Assembly: GCA_028717785.1 (NCBI GenBank)
Contig: JAQUND010000005.1
Span: forward strand, 34,279-98,278
DNA from: Candidatus Nanoarchaeia archaeon
Lineage (GTDB): Archaea > Nanoarchaeota > Nanoarchaeia > SCGC-AAA011-G17 > JAFCDX01
Direction of reading: 5' to 3'
Length of the DNA stretch: 64,000 nt
Position 1 is the stretch's first letter. Each line of letters starts with the position of its first letter. A program made the position numbers and the translations under genes. The notes beneath the pieces were generated by a model. That model did not search any database. It was not told where the DNA came from and saw only the letters and a program-made list of their open reading frames with translations. This document shows, piece after piece, positions 34,818 through 41,841 of the stretch.

Positions 34818-35068
34818 AATTTCACAAATTCAGAAATAATAAGTTCAGCTTTGACTTTTGATTTTGCTGCAGCCAGTGCATTTCGAATATAATCGACTTT
34901 ACCATCATACAAATCATTTATTTCTTCAAGCAATTTTTTGTATTTGCTCATGTCAAAAAAAGCATAAGAAGTAGGGTTATGCAAATTAACTTTGTCTGTC
35001 AACTCCAAGAATTTCTTTTTCTGACCTTCAGAAAGAGACTCTGCAATATCCATGATTTCTATCTTCAT
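34814..35068 (-). CDS. Small hypothetical protein
   Basis: 84 residues from ATG 35068, which has AAAGGAGAAAAT upstream. A longer frame to 35119 begins with TTG inside the previous gene and is not preferred. The middle is helical (LLEEINDLYDGKVDYIRNAL). It overlaps the HAD gene by 4 bases. Not recognised. Confidence 0.6.
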   Translation of the reverse strand: MKIEIMDIAESLSEGQKKKFLELTDKVNLHNPTSYAFFDMSKYKKLLEEINDLYDGKVDYIRNALAAAKSKVKAELIISEFVKL

Positions 35069-35078
35069 ATTTTCTCCT

Positions 35079-35981
35079 TTATTGTCCGAAACCTTTACCT
35101 GCTTGCGTACCAAAACCAAGGACCCATTTTTTCACACTCATTCGTCCTGCAGTCCAAGGTCCAAAAAACCCACCGTAACTCATAGTGTATCTGGATTGTC
35201 TTAGTCCAATTGTGTAATGCAGTCTTCTTTTTGCTTCAGTTAATTGCGTATCTACTTGAGTCTGTATTCCTTGTGCTGCATTCAAATACTTATCGCTTCT
35301 TGTCAGATCGAATGAATAACCGTTAAGATTGTAAGCAAATTCTTCATTTACCCACAAAATTGCTAAATCCATAAGAGCATAAGACATAGCCTGTAATAGA
35401 AGCAATGGTTGCCAGGGAGCAGGAACAGCTACAAGATCATATGCAGTATCTGGCGGTATCAAATTGATGTAATTGCATGCTTGAACTAAATGCATATAAA
35501 GAGAATCATCAGTCCAACGATAACCTCTTGTCCTTGTAAAACCAGCTATAGTTGCTTCTTTTTCTGGAGGTACGAAGTGATAATCCCGGTCAGGGTTACT
35601 GTCTCTCAATTTATTTCGCAAATGTTGAATCAAATACATAATTTCAGGTGGATAAACAATTCCTACACCTGCACACAAAGGAATTATTTGAAACTCTTCA
35701 ACATCTTCCTTTATTTGAGATGTCGCAGAATCTCTATATTTCCATCTTATCTTATGGACACCAAGAGGCTCATCATCAGGTATTGTCCAAGAAGCAAAAT
35801 AACTACCCGTGCTAAATTTCAAAGGTGTTCTATCTGGCAAACCAATTATTTCATCTGTGCCTGAAGTAGAATCATATAAGGTATATGTGACAAAATAAGG
35901 ATCAGAAAGATTACTATTCACATAAAAATAGATATTCAAATCACTTTTAGTAAGTGTCTGTCCTTGTTTTAAAGCTCCCAT
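35079..35981 (-). CDS. Neck/adaptor-like virion protein with Ig-like N-terminus
   Basis: 300 residues. Residues 1-105 share the layout of the 36259 and 36908 products: GQ-LTKSDLNI, a YTLYD strand, F-TG-YFASW and H-IRW. Residues 105-300 are mainly helical with PPEIMYLIQHLRNKLRD at the start, reminiscent of head-tail adaptor proteins. It overlaps the upstream gene by 1 base. Head-to-tail joining is inferred from layout and gene order. Confidence 0.5.
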   Translation of the reverse strand: MGALKQGQTLTKSDLNIYFYVNSNLSDPYFVTYTLYDSTSGTDEIIGLPDRTPLKFSTGSYFASWTIPDDEPLGVHKIRWKYRDSATSQIKEDVEEFQIIPLCAGVGIVYPPEIMYLIQHLRNKLRDSNPDRDYHFVPPEKEATIAGFTRTRGYRWTDDSLYMHLVQACNYINLIPPDTAYDLVAVPAPWQPLLLLQAMSYALMDLAILWVNEEFAYNLNGYSFDLTRSDKYLNAAQGIQTQVDTQLTEAKRRLHYTIGLRQSRYTMSYGGFFGPWTAGRMSVKKWVLGFGTQAGKGFGQ

Positions 35982-36187
35982 TAATCGCTTTCTCCTTTAC
36001 CACCAACGAGTTTCCGCAACTCATTCTTTGCTTCATCAAATGTCTTGTATCTACCAATTTCTTCTTTTTCTTCAGATTCTTTATTCTTCTTTATCATTAT
36101 CCACTCGACTGGTGCAACCATTAAAATCTGTTCTTCATCTTCAAATCTTATAAAATCTGGCTTTTCTTGATAAAGCACTCGTTCCAT
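35981..36187 (-). CDS. Small acidic hypothetical protein
   Basis: 68 residues, strongly charged (KKNKESEEKEEIGRYKTFDEA), starting at ATG 36187 with GGGGAG upstream. The last base of its stop is the first base of the next ATG. No family recognised. Confidence 0.55.
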   Translation of the reverse strand: MERVLYQEKPDFIRFEDEEQILMVAPVEWIMIKKNKESEEKEEIGRYKTFDEAKNELRKLVGGKGESD

Positions 36188-36258
36188 AAAAATCTCCCCA
36201 AGTTGTTGTTGCTTTGCTAGTAGGGTTTAATCTTTTATACATCTTGAGAAGATTAATC

Positions 36259-36687
36259 TTAACCTGCACACAACGTACTGTTACCCCATTGTTGATGAGG
36301 TAATTTTCCTCCTGACCCATCATTAACTGCTGAATAATTCATTCGATCTATTCTGTTCACAATTTCAAAATCTTCAATATATTCGGTTAAAGAAGAATCA
36401 GAGAATCTCGCTATATTCCATTTTATTCTATAACTTCCTACACCAAGATCATGCGCTTGTTCCCAAGCAGCAAAAAACTTCCCAATACCAAAAGGTAATG
36501 GCAACAAATCAATAGTTTCCAAAATTGGTTCTTCACCACATTCTTGATTTCTGAATTGATCTGAAATTACTCTATAAATAGTATAAGTAATCGAAAAAGG
36601 ATTGAAATAAACTCCATCTTGATCTTGAATAAAAATGTTCAAATCATCTTTTGTCAAATTCTGCCCTTTATAAATTACAACAGGCAT
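36259..36687 (-). CDS. Small Ig-like domain virion protein
   Basis: 142 residues, essentially the N-terminal domain of the 35079 product on its own: GQNLTKDDLNIFI, ITYTIYR, GKFFAAWEQ, GSYRIKW and EDFEIV line up in order with GQTLTKSDLNIYF, VTYTLYD, GSYFASW, HKIRW and EEFQII. Likely a neck or head decoration protein. Its ATG overlaps the stop of the small zinc ribbon gene by 1 base. Confidence 0.55.
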   Translation of the reverse strand: MPVVIYKGQNLTKDDLNIFIQDQDGVYFNPFSITYTIYRVISDQFRNQECGEEPILETIDLLPLPFGIGKFFAAWEQAHDLGVGSYRIKWNIARFSDSSLTEYIEDFEIVNRIDRMNYSAVNDGSGGKLPHQQWGNSTLCAG

Positions 36688-36830
36688 TACTTTCCACCTT
36701 CATTGATTTTAATTATCAGACAATCTCGACACAAATGCTTTGTCGGTTCTTCTACAACTATAAATTGCACAACTTTAGTGTTGCACTCTACACATTTCTC
36801 TTTTTCATTGTACACATTTAAAAAACTCAT
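36687..36830 (-). CDS. 47-residue zinc-ribbon protein
   Basis: A complete frame shorter than usual cut-offs: ATG at 36830 after GGGAGTAGC, ending in a TAATG overlap with the next gene. It has two C-x2-C pairs (CVECN at 13-17 and CRDC near 35), enough for a treble-clef or ribbon. The coupled position and paired cysteines support a real gene. Confidence 0.65.
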   Translation of the reverse strand: MSFLNVYNEKEKCVECNTKVVQFIVVEEPTKHLCRDCLIIKINEGGK

Positions 36831-36885
36831 AATGCTACTCCCACTCAATACAACACAAGCCTACTTTATCAGTAAGCTTGTACAT

Positions 36886-36901
36886 ATAAAAAGTATAGAA
36901 A
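36886..36901 (-). promoter_or_regulatory. Putative phage promoter for neck operon
   Basis: TTTCTATACTTTTTAT in the minus direction, all 12 conserved positions, starting 6 bases after the stop at 36908 and 55 bases before the zinc-ribbon ATG. It probably drives 36830 down through 31691. Confidence 0.6.
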
Positions 36902-36907
36902 AATGAA

Positions 36908-37270
36908 TTACGGTTTTGTGAATTTAACTACCATTCCCCCATTCGAACCTGGAAAATATGTCTCTGTCAACACTCTATAAAAATCTTCTAAAACAAGATT
37001 TGTCAAATTTATCGGATGTGTTCCTGTTGCTCTAACAAAATATGTTTCATTTTCTAAAGCGGTACCAGGTATCTCCCAAGAACAAACATATTCACCTGTT
37101 CTACCAGCAAGTTTATCTAAAACCGTAGTTGCAACGACAATATTCTCAGTTGGACCGGCATAATAGACAATAGAATATTGAGCATTATCTACATCTATTG
37201 CTTCTCCTGTAAGTATATCTCTAAAGATAAATTTAGAAACTGCTATCTCATTTCTCTTGAAAAAACGCAT
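36908..37270 (-). CDS. Small Ig-like virion protein
   Basis: 120 residues, beta-rich: FIFRDILTGEAI, YSIVYYAGP, TGEYVCSWEIPG, YFVRATG, LEDFYRVL. The order of strands echoes the domains in 36259 and 35079 (a -Y-SW- core then H/R-W or R-TG). A decoration or neck subunit is likely. Start at 37270 with AAGGAGT. Confidence 0.5.
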   Translation of the reverse strand: MRFFKRNEIAVSKFIFRDILTGEAIDVDNAQYSIVYYAGPTENIVVATTVLDKLAGRTGEYVCSWEIPGTALENETYFVRATGTHPINLTNLVLEDFYRVLTETYFPGSNGGMVVKFTKP

Positions 37271-37279
37271 ATTTACTCC

Positions 37280-37483
37280 TTACATTGACTTATAATCATC
37301 ATGAAGATGCAAATATCTGAATTGTCTAATATCTTGTGAGCGCATCGATTTGCATTCAGGACAATCACAAGTATCAGGATCTACATACTTCTGTTGCTCT
37401 TCACACCAACACAACCCATTAGGGCCGAACCATGTGCGATCTAATATCTCGTCAGCTATCTCTGATATTTTTTTCTTATTCAT
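37280..37483 (-). CDS. Cys-rich small protein, CWCEEQQ paralogue 2
   Basis: 67 residues. IADEILD, then GLCWCEEQQKYVDP, then CDCPECKS. It is a tandem paralogue of the gene 3 bases upstream, sharing I-xIA-EILD, GP-GLCWCEEQQ-Y and a C-x2-C pair. Probably binds zinc. Function unknown. Confidence 0.6.
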   Translation of the reverse strand: MNKKKISEIADEILDRTWFGPNGLCWCEEQQKYVDPDTCDCPECKSMRSQDIRQFRYLHLHDDYKSM

Positions 37484-37486
37484 AAG

Positions 37487-37687
37487 TCACCACGTAATAT
37501 CTTTGCGTCGAACATATGAAGGAGGTCTATTACTTGTAGAACCTTCATCTAAAGGCTCACAACCAGAACATCCTTCACCCTCTTCTTCTGTTAAATATTG
37601 TTGCTGTTCTTCGCACCAACACAAACCAGAAGGACCATCCCAATCCAATATCTCATTTGCAATTCGAATAACATTTTGACTATACAT
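37487..37687 (-). CDS. Cys-rich small protein, CWCEEQQ paralogue 1
   Basis: 66 residues: IANEILD, GPSGLCWCEEQQQYL, GCSGC. No Shine-Dalgarno is visible, and a promoter-like motif ends 15 bases before the ATG, so the message may be nearly leaderless. Tandem paralogue of the next gene. Confidence 0.6.
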   Translation of the reverse strand: MYSQNVIRIANEILDWDGPSGLCWCEEQQQYLTEEEGEGCSGCEPLDEGSTSNRPPSYVRRKDITW

Positions 37688-37702
37688 GAAGTAAGAAGAG
37701 CC

Positions 37703-37718
37703 ATAAAAACTTTAGAAA
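37703..37718 (-). promoter_or_regulatory. Putative phage promoter for Cys-rich pair
   Basis: TTTCTAAAGTTTTTAT in the minus direction, all 12 conserved positions, 6 bases after the nuclease stop and 15 bases before the ATG at 37687. Confidence 0.6.
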
Positions 37719-37724
37719 ACAAGT

Positions 37725-38372
37725 TTATAGCTTTTCAAATTCGACTTTTTGTTCTGTTTTGAACTTATATTTGACAGGAACTACACCGAGCTTGTAGAGT
37801 TCTTTTAAAACAAAAACATCAAAATTATTAGCAATAACTATTCCAACAACAAAATCATAAATTCTATTTATCAAACCTAACTTAAAATGTATGACATATT
37901 TATTAATCTGTCCAACAACATCATGAAATGCGCCATTTTTCTTGACTTCAATAGGATATACAGTCTTTTTGTCTTGAGCTACTAAATCAACTCTCCCATA
38001 TCTAGTTTCCATTTCGGTAATAATACAATTAAAATCCGATTCAGCTCCAAGACAAATTCTTAAATCATCTTGAGACAACATGATAGCTTTCACAAGATCA
38101 TCCTGCTTTGAAAAAACTGTTTCATCTTCTTGTCGTAAAACAACAACAGATTTGTCTTCTACAAGATTTGACAAAACTAAATTCTTATCAATAGCATTTC
38201 CAATTTCTTTAAGATGTTCCCAACGATGATCTTTTTTTAGCGGATCAAAAGATTTCTCATTACTATCAAACTCTTCTCTTAAAAAACTCAAATACATTTT
38301 AGCATTACTTGAGTCACCTAACAACATATAGTTGTAAGTTTGATAATAAAGAGTTTCTGCTAAAGTCGTCAT
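37725..38372 (-). CDS. PD-(D/E)XK nuclease-like protein (NucS-like C-terminus)
   Basis: 215 residues. The C-terminal half has RYGRVDLVAQD with Asp129, then YPIEVKK with Glu142-x-Lys144, then VVGQINKY with Gln155 and Tyr159. This order (GR-D, E-x-K, Q-x3-Y) is the core of PD-(D/E)XK nucleases of the NucS/endonuclease type. The N-terminal half is helical with no assigned role. It overlaps the upstream gene by 4 bases. It may process phage or host DNA. Target unknown. Confidence 0.7.
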   Translation of the reverse strand: MTTLAETLYYQTYNYMLLGDSSNAKMYLSFLREEFDSNEKSFDPLKKDHRWEHLKEIGNAIDKNLVLSNLVEDKSVVVLRQEDETVFSKQDDLVKAIMLSQDDLRICLGAESDFNCIITEMETRYGRVDLVAQDKKTVYPIEVKKNGAFHDVVGQINKYVIHFKLGLINRIYDFVVGIVIANNFDVFVLKELYKLGVVPVKYKFKTEQKVEFEKL

Positions 38373-38638
38373 TGAATTCTTTCAAGAATCAAAGGCTCTG
38401 TTTCGATTTCGTCTTTTTCTACAAATTTTTCTGTCTTAGGATCCCTAATTTTTATTTTTTTAATCTGTGTAACTCCATTTACTTTTCTATTAACTTGTAT
38501 ATTTATATGAGCAAAAACATCATTTCCATCAGCAGAAAATTCTAATCTTTGAACACCACCGATTTGTACATCATCTATGAAAACCAAAGTTCGCATCGAT
38601 GTGCCATCTGTTTCAATTCTAATCTTATTGTATTTCAT
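38369..38638 (-). CDS. Small beta-rich hypothetical protein
   Basis: 89 residues: a strand-rich core (RTLVFIDDVQIGGVQRLEFSA, then AHINIQVNRKV) and a charged tail. It looks like a compact beta barrel. Start with AGGAGAAG. Overlaps the nuclease gene by 4 bases. Not recognised. Confidence 0.6.
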   Translation of the reverse strand: MKYNKIRIETDGTSMRTLVFIDDVQIGGVQRLEFSADGNDVFAHINIQVNRKVNGVTQIKKIKIRDPKTEKFVEKDEIETEPLILERIQ

Positions 38639-38647
38639 TTCTTCTCC

Positions 38648-39154
38648 TTATGTTGCAAAGACTTTTGAAAATTTCTTGACGACATTAATTCTAACCAATG
38701 GTCGAATAATATGATCACTCAATGAATTATCAAGAACTATTTTGACTCCCATTACAGAACCAACAATTTTACCAATCTGTTTTTCTTCATCTGTTAAATT
38801 TCTAGGGATGTGATCTACTTCATAACTGTAGTATATTCTAAGAAGATTTTTTGTGTTCTTGTTCATAGTTATGCAAAGGATTTCTTCACCAGTATCTTTT
38901 ATTTCTTTAAACATGTTTTGTAGTTGCTTGATCACATGACTTTGTATATCAGATTTAACAATTCTACCAGAAGTTCGAGTTGTACGTTGTAATCCGTCAT
39001 GTCTATCAGAAATAATATCTCTAGAATTTAAGTCTTCTTGTTCGATAAAATAAAATTCAAAAGTCTTCCTAAAGTCTTTATAAAACAACACATTACTTAA
39101 TGTAGACTTTTGAGTTTCCAGATGATCTTTTATTACAAAATCAAATTTGTTCAT
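38648..39154 (-). CDS. Hypothetical phage protein
   Basis: 168 residues, mixed alpha/beta with DRHDGLQRTTRTSG in the middle and VGSVMGVKIVLDNS near the end. No motif recognised. It lies between the small DNA-binding genes and the nuclease. Confidence 0.55.
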   Translation of the reverse strand: MNKFDFVIKDHLETQKSTLSNVLFYKDFRKTFEFYFIEQEDLNSRDIISDRHDGLQRTTRTSGRIVKSDIQSHVIKQLQNMFKEIKDTGEEILCITMNKNTKNLLRIYYSYEVDHIPRNLTDEEKQIGKIVGSVMGVKIVLDNSLSDHIIRPLVRINVVKKFSKVFAT

Positions 39155-39187
39155 TTTTGGGTTTGGGAGCTAAACGTACTAAATAAA

Positions 39188-39203
39188 GTCGAGAATCATC
39201 GAC
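39188..39203 (-). terminator. Weak hairpin after 55-residue gene
   Basis: GTCGA / TCGAC with a 6-base loop overlapping the end of the 39196-39363 gene, followed on the minus strand by TTTATTT. Short stem, so termination would be partial. Confidence 0.3.
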
Positions 39204-39363
39204 GTCTTCTGCTGTTTTTTTTTAAAACACCATGATAGGTCAACAATTCTGGGTCATTATTTTTTGCTTCATTTCTTGCTGTTTTAAGATCTGCAAAAGG
39301 ACCTGAATAAGTTCCATCAAGTGCTTTTACGAAAAAGCCACGCTGCTGTTCTACTTCATTCAT
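39196..39363 (-). CDS. Small basic hypothetical protein
   Basis: 55 residues from ATG 39363, with AAAGGACAAAGA upstream. An upstream TTG extension is not preferred. The sequence GFFVKALDGTYSGPF followed by DLKTARNEAK resembles small SH3/Sso7-like folds, and the C-terminus ends in four arginines. The start overlaps the end of the MerR-like gene by 8 bases. Confidence 0.55.
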   Translation of the reverse strand: MNEVEQQRGFFVKALDGTYSGPFADLKTARNEAKNNDPELLTYHGVLKKNSRRRR

Positions 39364-39553
39364 TCTTTGTCCTTTCAAACATTTGTTGTTGCATTTCTTT
39401 TATTTGCCTTCCAGTATAAACTCTATGTGCTCCACGAGTTCTACCTGCTATAAAGTAATTTTCTCTATCCCAAGCTCTCAATGTCGATCTACTAACACAT
39501 AATAAAATAGCCGCTTCCTTCAATTTATAAATCTTGTCCTCATCAATGTCCAT
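39356..39553 (-). CDS. MerR-like/excisionase-type DNA-binding protein
   Basis: 65 residues: YKLKEAAILLCVSRSTLRAWDREN is the MerR-type winged helix-turn-helix (read as KLKEAAILLCVS, then RSTLRAWDREN), followed by a wing with GRTRGAHRVYTGRQI. No effector domain. It probably regulates phage transcription by binding DNA. It is the first gene after a perfect terminator and a promoter-like motif 15 bases upstream. Confidence 0.75.
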   Translation of the reverse strand: MDIDEDKIYKLKEAAILLCVSRSTLRAWDRENYFIAGRTRGAHRVYTGRQIKEMQQQMFERTKNE

Positions 39554-39568
39554 ATTTATCGATTTCTT

Positions 39569-39584
39569 ATAAACATACTAGAAA
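39569..39584 (-). promoter_or_regulatory. Putative phage promoter for MerR-like regulator
   Basis: TTTCTAGTATGTTTAT in the minus direction, 11 of 12 conserved positions, 15 bases before the ATG at 39553. No Shine-Dalgarno fits between. Confidence 0.55.
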
Positions 39585-39616
39585 TTAGCAGAAATTCACA
39601 TTTATAAAAACAAAAA

Positions 39617-39637
39617 AGCCCAAGTCTTCCTTGGGCT
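39617..39637 (-). terminator. Rho-independent terminator
   Basis: 8-bp stem AGCCCAAG / CTTGGGCT with a 5-base loop, followed on the minus strand by TTTTTTGTTTTTAT. It is a complete intrinsic terminator for the 39686-39988 gene. Confidence 0.85.
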
Positions 39638-39646
39638 AGAGTGCTT

Positions 39647-39661
39647 GAGTCGAAAAGACTC
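39647..39661. repeat. Small inverted repeat before terminator
   Basis: GAGTC GAAAA GACTC, 10 bases upstream (minus direction) of the intrinsic terminator stem. It may extend the 3'-end structure of the same message. Confidence 0.35.
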
Positions 39662-39685
39662 TATAACATCCCTCAATGAGTATAC

Positions 39686-39988
39686 TTATTTTCCAACTGG
39701 AGCTACAGTTTCAATTGCTTTTTGGATTTGTTCTTCTTCAGAAAGGAACATTTTTTCGAGTTCTTTCAAAAACAGATCCCAAACTTTTTCTTTCAGCTTT
39801 GGTTCTAGCTGCGCATAAGGAACTTTTTGCCTTCCCTGAGTAAATGTGCGCGACTTGATAAAATCTAAAAACTTCTGATTGATTTCTTTATAATGCTGCT
39901 TAAGCCACTGACGAGTCACTGCAGCCTCTTTTACAAACTCATCAAATAGAATATTGTCTGCAATTTGTACTATAGCTTCTTTATTCAT
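39686..39988 (-). CDS. Small helical protein, single-gene transcript
   Basis: 100 residues from ATG 39988, with AGAAGGAATTC upstream. The longer frame to 40054 begins in the previous gene with a hydrophobic run that is not expected to be translated. Mostly helix (VTRQWLKQHYKEINQKFLDF). It has its own promoter motif (40030-40045) and terminator (39617-39637), which suggests strong or independent expression. Not recognised. It could be an abundant minor capsid or DNA-binding protein. Confidence 0.6.
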   Translation of the reverse strand: MNKEAIVQIADNILFDEFVKEAAVTRQWLKQHYKEINQKFLDFIKSRTFTQGRQKVPYAQLEPKLKEKVWDLFLKELEKMFLSEEEQIQKAIETVAPVGK

Positions 39989-40029
39989 TTTGAATTCCTT
40001 CTGAAATATTTTTCTATAAAGCTTTAATA

Positions 40030-40045
40030 ATAAAAACAGTAGAAA
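40030..40045 (-). promoter_or_regulatory. Putative phage promoter for 100-residue gene
   Basis: TTTCTACTGTTTTTAT in the minus direction, all 12 conserved positions, 2 bases after the stop of the 40048 gene and 41 bases before the ATG at 39988. Confidence 0.6.
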
Positions 40046-40047
40046 GG

Positions 40048-40680
40048 TTAACAATATTTGCTTATATTCTCAATAATTATTCTGTTTTCACATATTGCGC
40101 AAATTGCTTTTCCTTCATATTCATTCAAAATCCAACTTTTATCTTTACATATTGCGCATGTATTAATTTCAATTTCACTCTTTATAATTTCAGGTGCAAG
40201 TTTATCTCTTATCTCAACCAGTTTATCTTTAATTTCAAATTGATTTGTTAAACTTCCCGGTATACGTGTTTTCAAATCAGCATCATCACCACCTTCAAAA
40301 TCTGCTGATTCAAGAAACCAGTTTTCTAATTTAAACTTATCTTTTATTTTTTCAGCTAATCTGTGACTATTAAATCCAATGCGAATTTCTAGCTCTATTG
40401 CATTACTATCAAGTTTATCGTTGAAATCTAAATACAATCTTACATGTCTTAAACCTTCAACAAATTGTCCTGCTTCATTTTTGAAATATATATAACTGGA
40501 ATCATCACAATCAAAAATTTCAAAAACTAGATTTTGAAAATCGATATACCAACAAGAATTTTGGTTACATCCGCTTGTCCAAAGTTTGCAAATATTGTTT
40601 CGAACACAATCTCGTCCATCTACTGGACATTGATTAGTAAACGGAAAATATTCTTCATATAACTCATTTTTTCGTCGCAT
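40048..40680 (-). CDS. Hypothetical protein with two Cys clusters
   Basis: 210 residues from ATG 40680 (GAGGG upstream, short spacing). ATG 40713 is an alternative, but its ribosome site lies in a hairpin. The N-terminal part has many cysteines (CPVDGRDC, CKLW, CNQNSC), and the C-terminus has a zinc-ribbon pair CAICKD and CAICEN. The middle is beta-rich. It follows a 340-base structured leader. Function unknown. Confidence 0.55.
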   Translation of the reverse strand: MRRKNELYEEYFPFTNQCPVDGRDCVRNNICKLWTSGCNQNSCWYIDFQNLVFEIFDCDDSSYIYFKNEAGQFVEGLRHVRLYLDFNDKLDSNAIELEIRIGFNSHRLAEKIKDKFKLENWFLESADFEGGDDADLKTRIPGSLTNQFEIKDKLVEIRDKLAPEIIKSEIEINTCAICKDKSWILNEYEGKAICAICENRIIIENISKYC

Positions 40681-40712
40681 AAACCCTCGTGAAATAGTGC
40701 GTCTTGCTCCCA

Positions 40713-40732
40713 TTGTCCTGCTTGCAGGACAA
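40713..40732 (-). repeat. Perfect hairpin overlapping an alternative start codon
   Basis: TTGTCCTGC / GCAGGACAA, 9-bp arms separated by 2 bases. In the minus transcript, AGGA and the first base of the ATG at 40713 lie in or against the stem, so it could hide the ribosome site of the longer form. Confidence 0.45.
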
Positions 40733-40807
40733 GCCGCGCGTTAATACTCCAACCACTACAAGTTAAATATAATTCAATTCCTACCAACAATACTACCAAT
40801 GACTTTC

Positions 40808-40822
40808 ACACCGGCACGGTGT
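40808..40822 (+). terminator. Possible plus-strand terminator-like hairpin
   Basis: ACACCG GCA CGGTGT followed on the plus strand by TTTTATATTTTCTC. No plus-strand gene precedes it, so it would end only an unseen small RNA. It may instead be part of the minus-strand leader. Confidence 0.3.
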
Positions 40823-40901
40823 TTTATATTTTCTCGCCATCTGTAATGTACAAACTAAATTCCAAGAGTTTTTGCTTAACTTGTTATGTTCTCAAACAAC
40901 T

Positions 40902-40921
40902 CTATACGATATATCGTATAG
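40902..40921. promoter_or_regulatory. Perfect 20-bp palindrome, possible operator
   Basis: CTATACGATATATCGTATAG is fully self-complementary. It lies about 220 bases upstream of the Cys-rich gene in a gene-free stretch, and a TATAAT sits 3 bases beyond it on the plus strand. A dimeric repressor site is the simplest reading. Confidence 0.5.
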
Positions 40922-40979
40922 GCTATAATTTTTAACATTTTTTACAAGATTAATATAAAAAATAAGATGTAAATAAAAA

Positions 40980-41008
40980 GGGCTCTAGACCTTTTAAGAC
41001 TAGAGCCC
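40980..41008 (-). terminator. Rho-independent terminator
   Basis: 9-bp stem GGGCTCTAG / CTAGAGCCC with an 11-base loop, followed on the minus strand by TTTTTATTT. It ends the 43085-to-41054 operon. Confidence 0.85.
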
Positions 41009-41053
41009 CTGGTGTTACTATGGTAAAAACAATCTTAATATGCTAGAGCCTAA

Positions 41054-41485
41054 CTAGAAAACCTTTAGCACATTTCCGTTCCAACTTGTCATTACCATTC
41101 CGTCAAATCGTTCGCCATTTTCAATATACTTGATTTTAAAACGACCTAAAAGCGTAAAAGATCCAAATTGGAATTCTATAAACTTTGCTTCATCGATTTT
41201 CGGGAAGTTGCTATTTTGTTCTTTAAATAAGACATTTAAATTTTCTGCTTTCAAAGCCATTATTTCTCGAGCACCTTTGGTAAGTTCTCTATATGAAACT
41301 GGCTTTGCACATGAACAATCGGATGGTATTGCTGGTGCAGGTACACCAATATTTGGGGCACTTGTAACTTCAGGTTTTGATTCACATGGCTCGTCTTGTC
41401 CAGAATCTATAACCATTGTTTTTGACTCATCACTTACAACATACTCACCAATTGCAGCATAAATTGTTTTTGCTATGTCTCTCAT
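41054..41485 (-). CDS. Hypothetical protein
   Basis: 143 residues: helical start, a proline/serine-rich linker (about 45-70, PAPAIPSDCSCAKP) and a C-terminal beta part (FGSFTLLGRFKIKYIENG). Last gene of a tightly overlapped six-gene operon. Not recognised. Confidence 0.55.
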   Translation of the reverse strand: MRDIAKTIYAAIGEYVVSDESKTMVIDSGQDEPCESKPEVTSAPNIGVPAPAIPSDCSCAKPVSYRELTKGAREIMALKAENLNVLFKEQNSNFPKIDEAKFIEFQFGSFTLLGRFKIKYIENGERFDGMVMTSWNGNVLKVF

Positions 41486-41841
41486 ATTTTAAGTTTTTCC
41501 CAAGCATCTTTAAGTGTTTTAATAATGTTGTCAGCATCATCATTTTTTCCTATTGTCCCAGAAAATTCTACCATAAAACCGCCTCCAGGCATTTTTACTA
41601 GAGTGCCATGCGTATCTGGTCCAACACTAAAAAACCTTTTGTACTTTGCTTCTTTTAAGATTTCGTCAACAATTTTACTGTGTTTTGGCTTTTTTAATTC
41701 TGCAAAAATATTTGAACTTAATTCTCTTACTTGTGAAATAAGTGATTCTAGATCACCATGGTCTTTTTCTCTTGTGAGTACTTTGATGAGTTGAGAAAAA
41801 AGATCAACAAGATTTTCTTTGTTAAATGCTTCTTTTTTCAT
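41482..41841 (-). CDS. Hypothetical protein
   Basis: 119 residues: helical N-terminus and a C-terminal beta-hairpin region (GTLVKMPGGGFMVEFSG). Overlaps both neighbours by 4 bases. Not recognised. Confidence 0.55.
   Translation of the reverse strand: MKKEAFNKENLVDLFSQLIKVLTREKDHGDLESLISQVRELSSNIFAELKKPKHSKIVDEILKEAKYKRFFSVGPDTHGTLVKMPGGGFMVEFSGTIGKNDDADNIIKTLKDAWEKLKI

Larger units (their letters stand above)
40714..41053. other. 340-base non-coding stretch with structured elements
   Basis: No convincing gene on either strand. From left to right it holds the hairpin at 40713-40732, a 6-bp hairpin ACACCG/CGGTGT (40808-40822, followed by a U-run on the plus strand), a perfect 20-bp palindrome (40902-40921) and a minus-strand terminator (40980-41008). 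It is probably a regulated leader or small RNA region upstream of the Cys-rich gene. Confidence 0.5.

Noticed and set aside
36227..36256. Inverted repeat TTAATCTT / AAGATTAA between neck genes
   Set aside because: AT-only 8-bp stem with a 14-base loop and no U-run. Likely to occur by chance in AT-rich DNA.
36141..36323. 60-residue minus-strand frame between neck genes
   Set aside because: It overlaps two better-supported genes and has no ribosome site. No protein-like motif.
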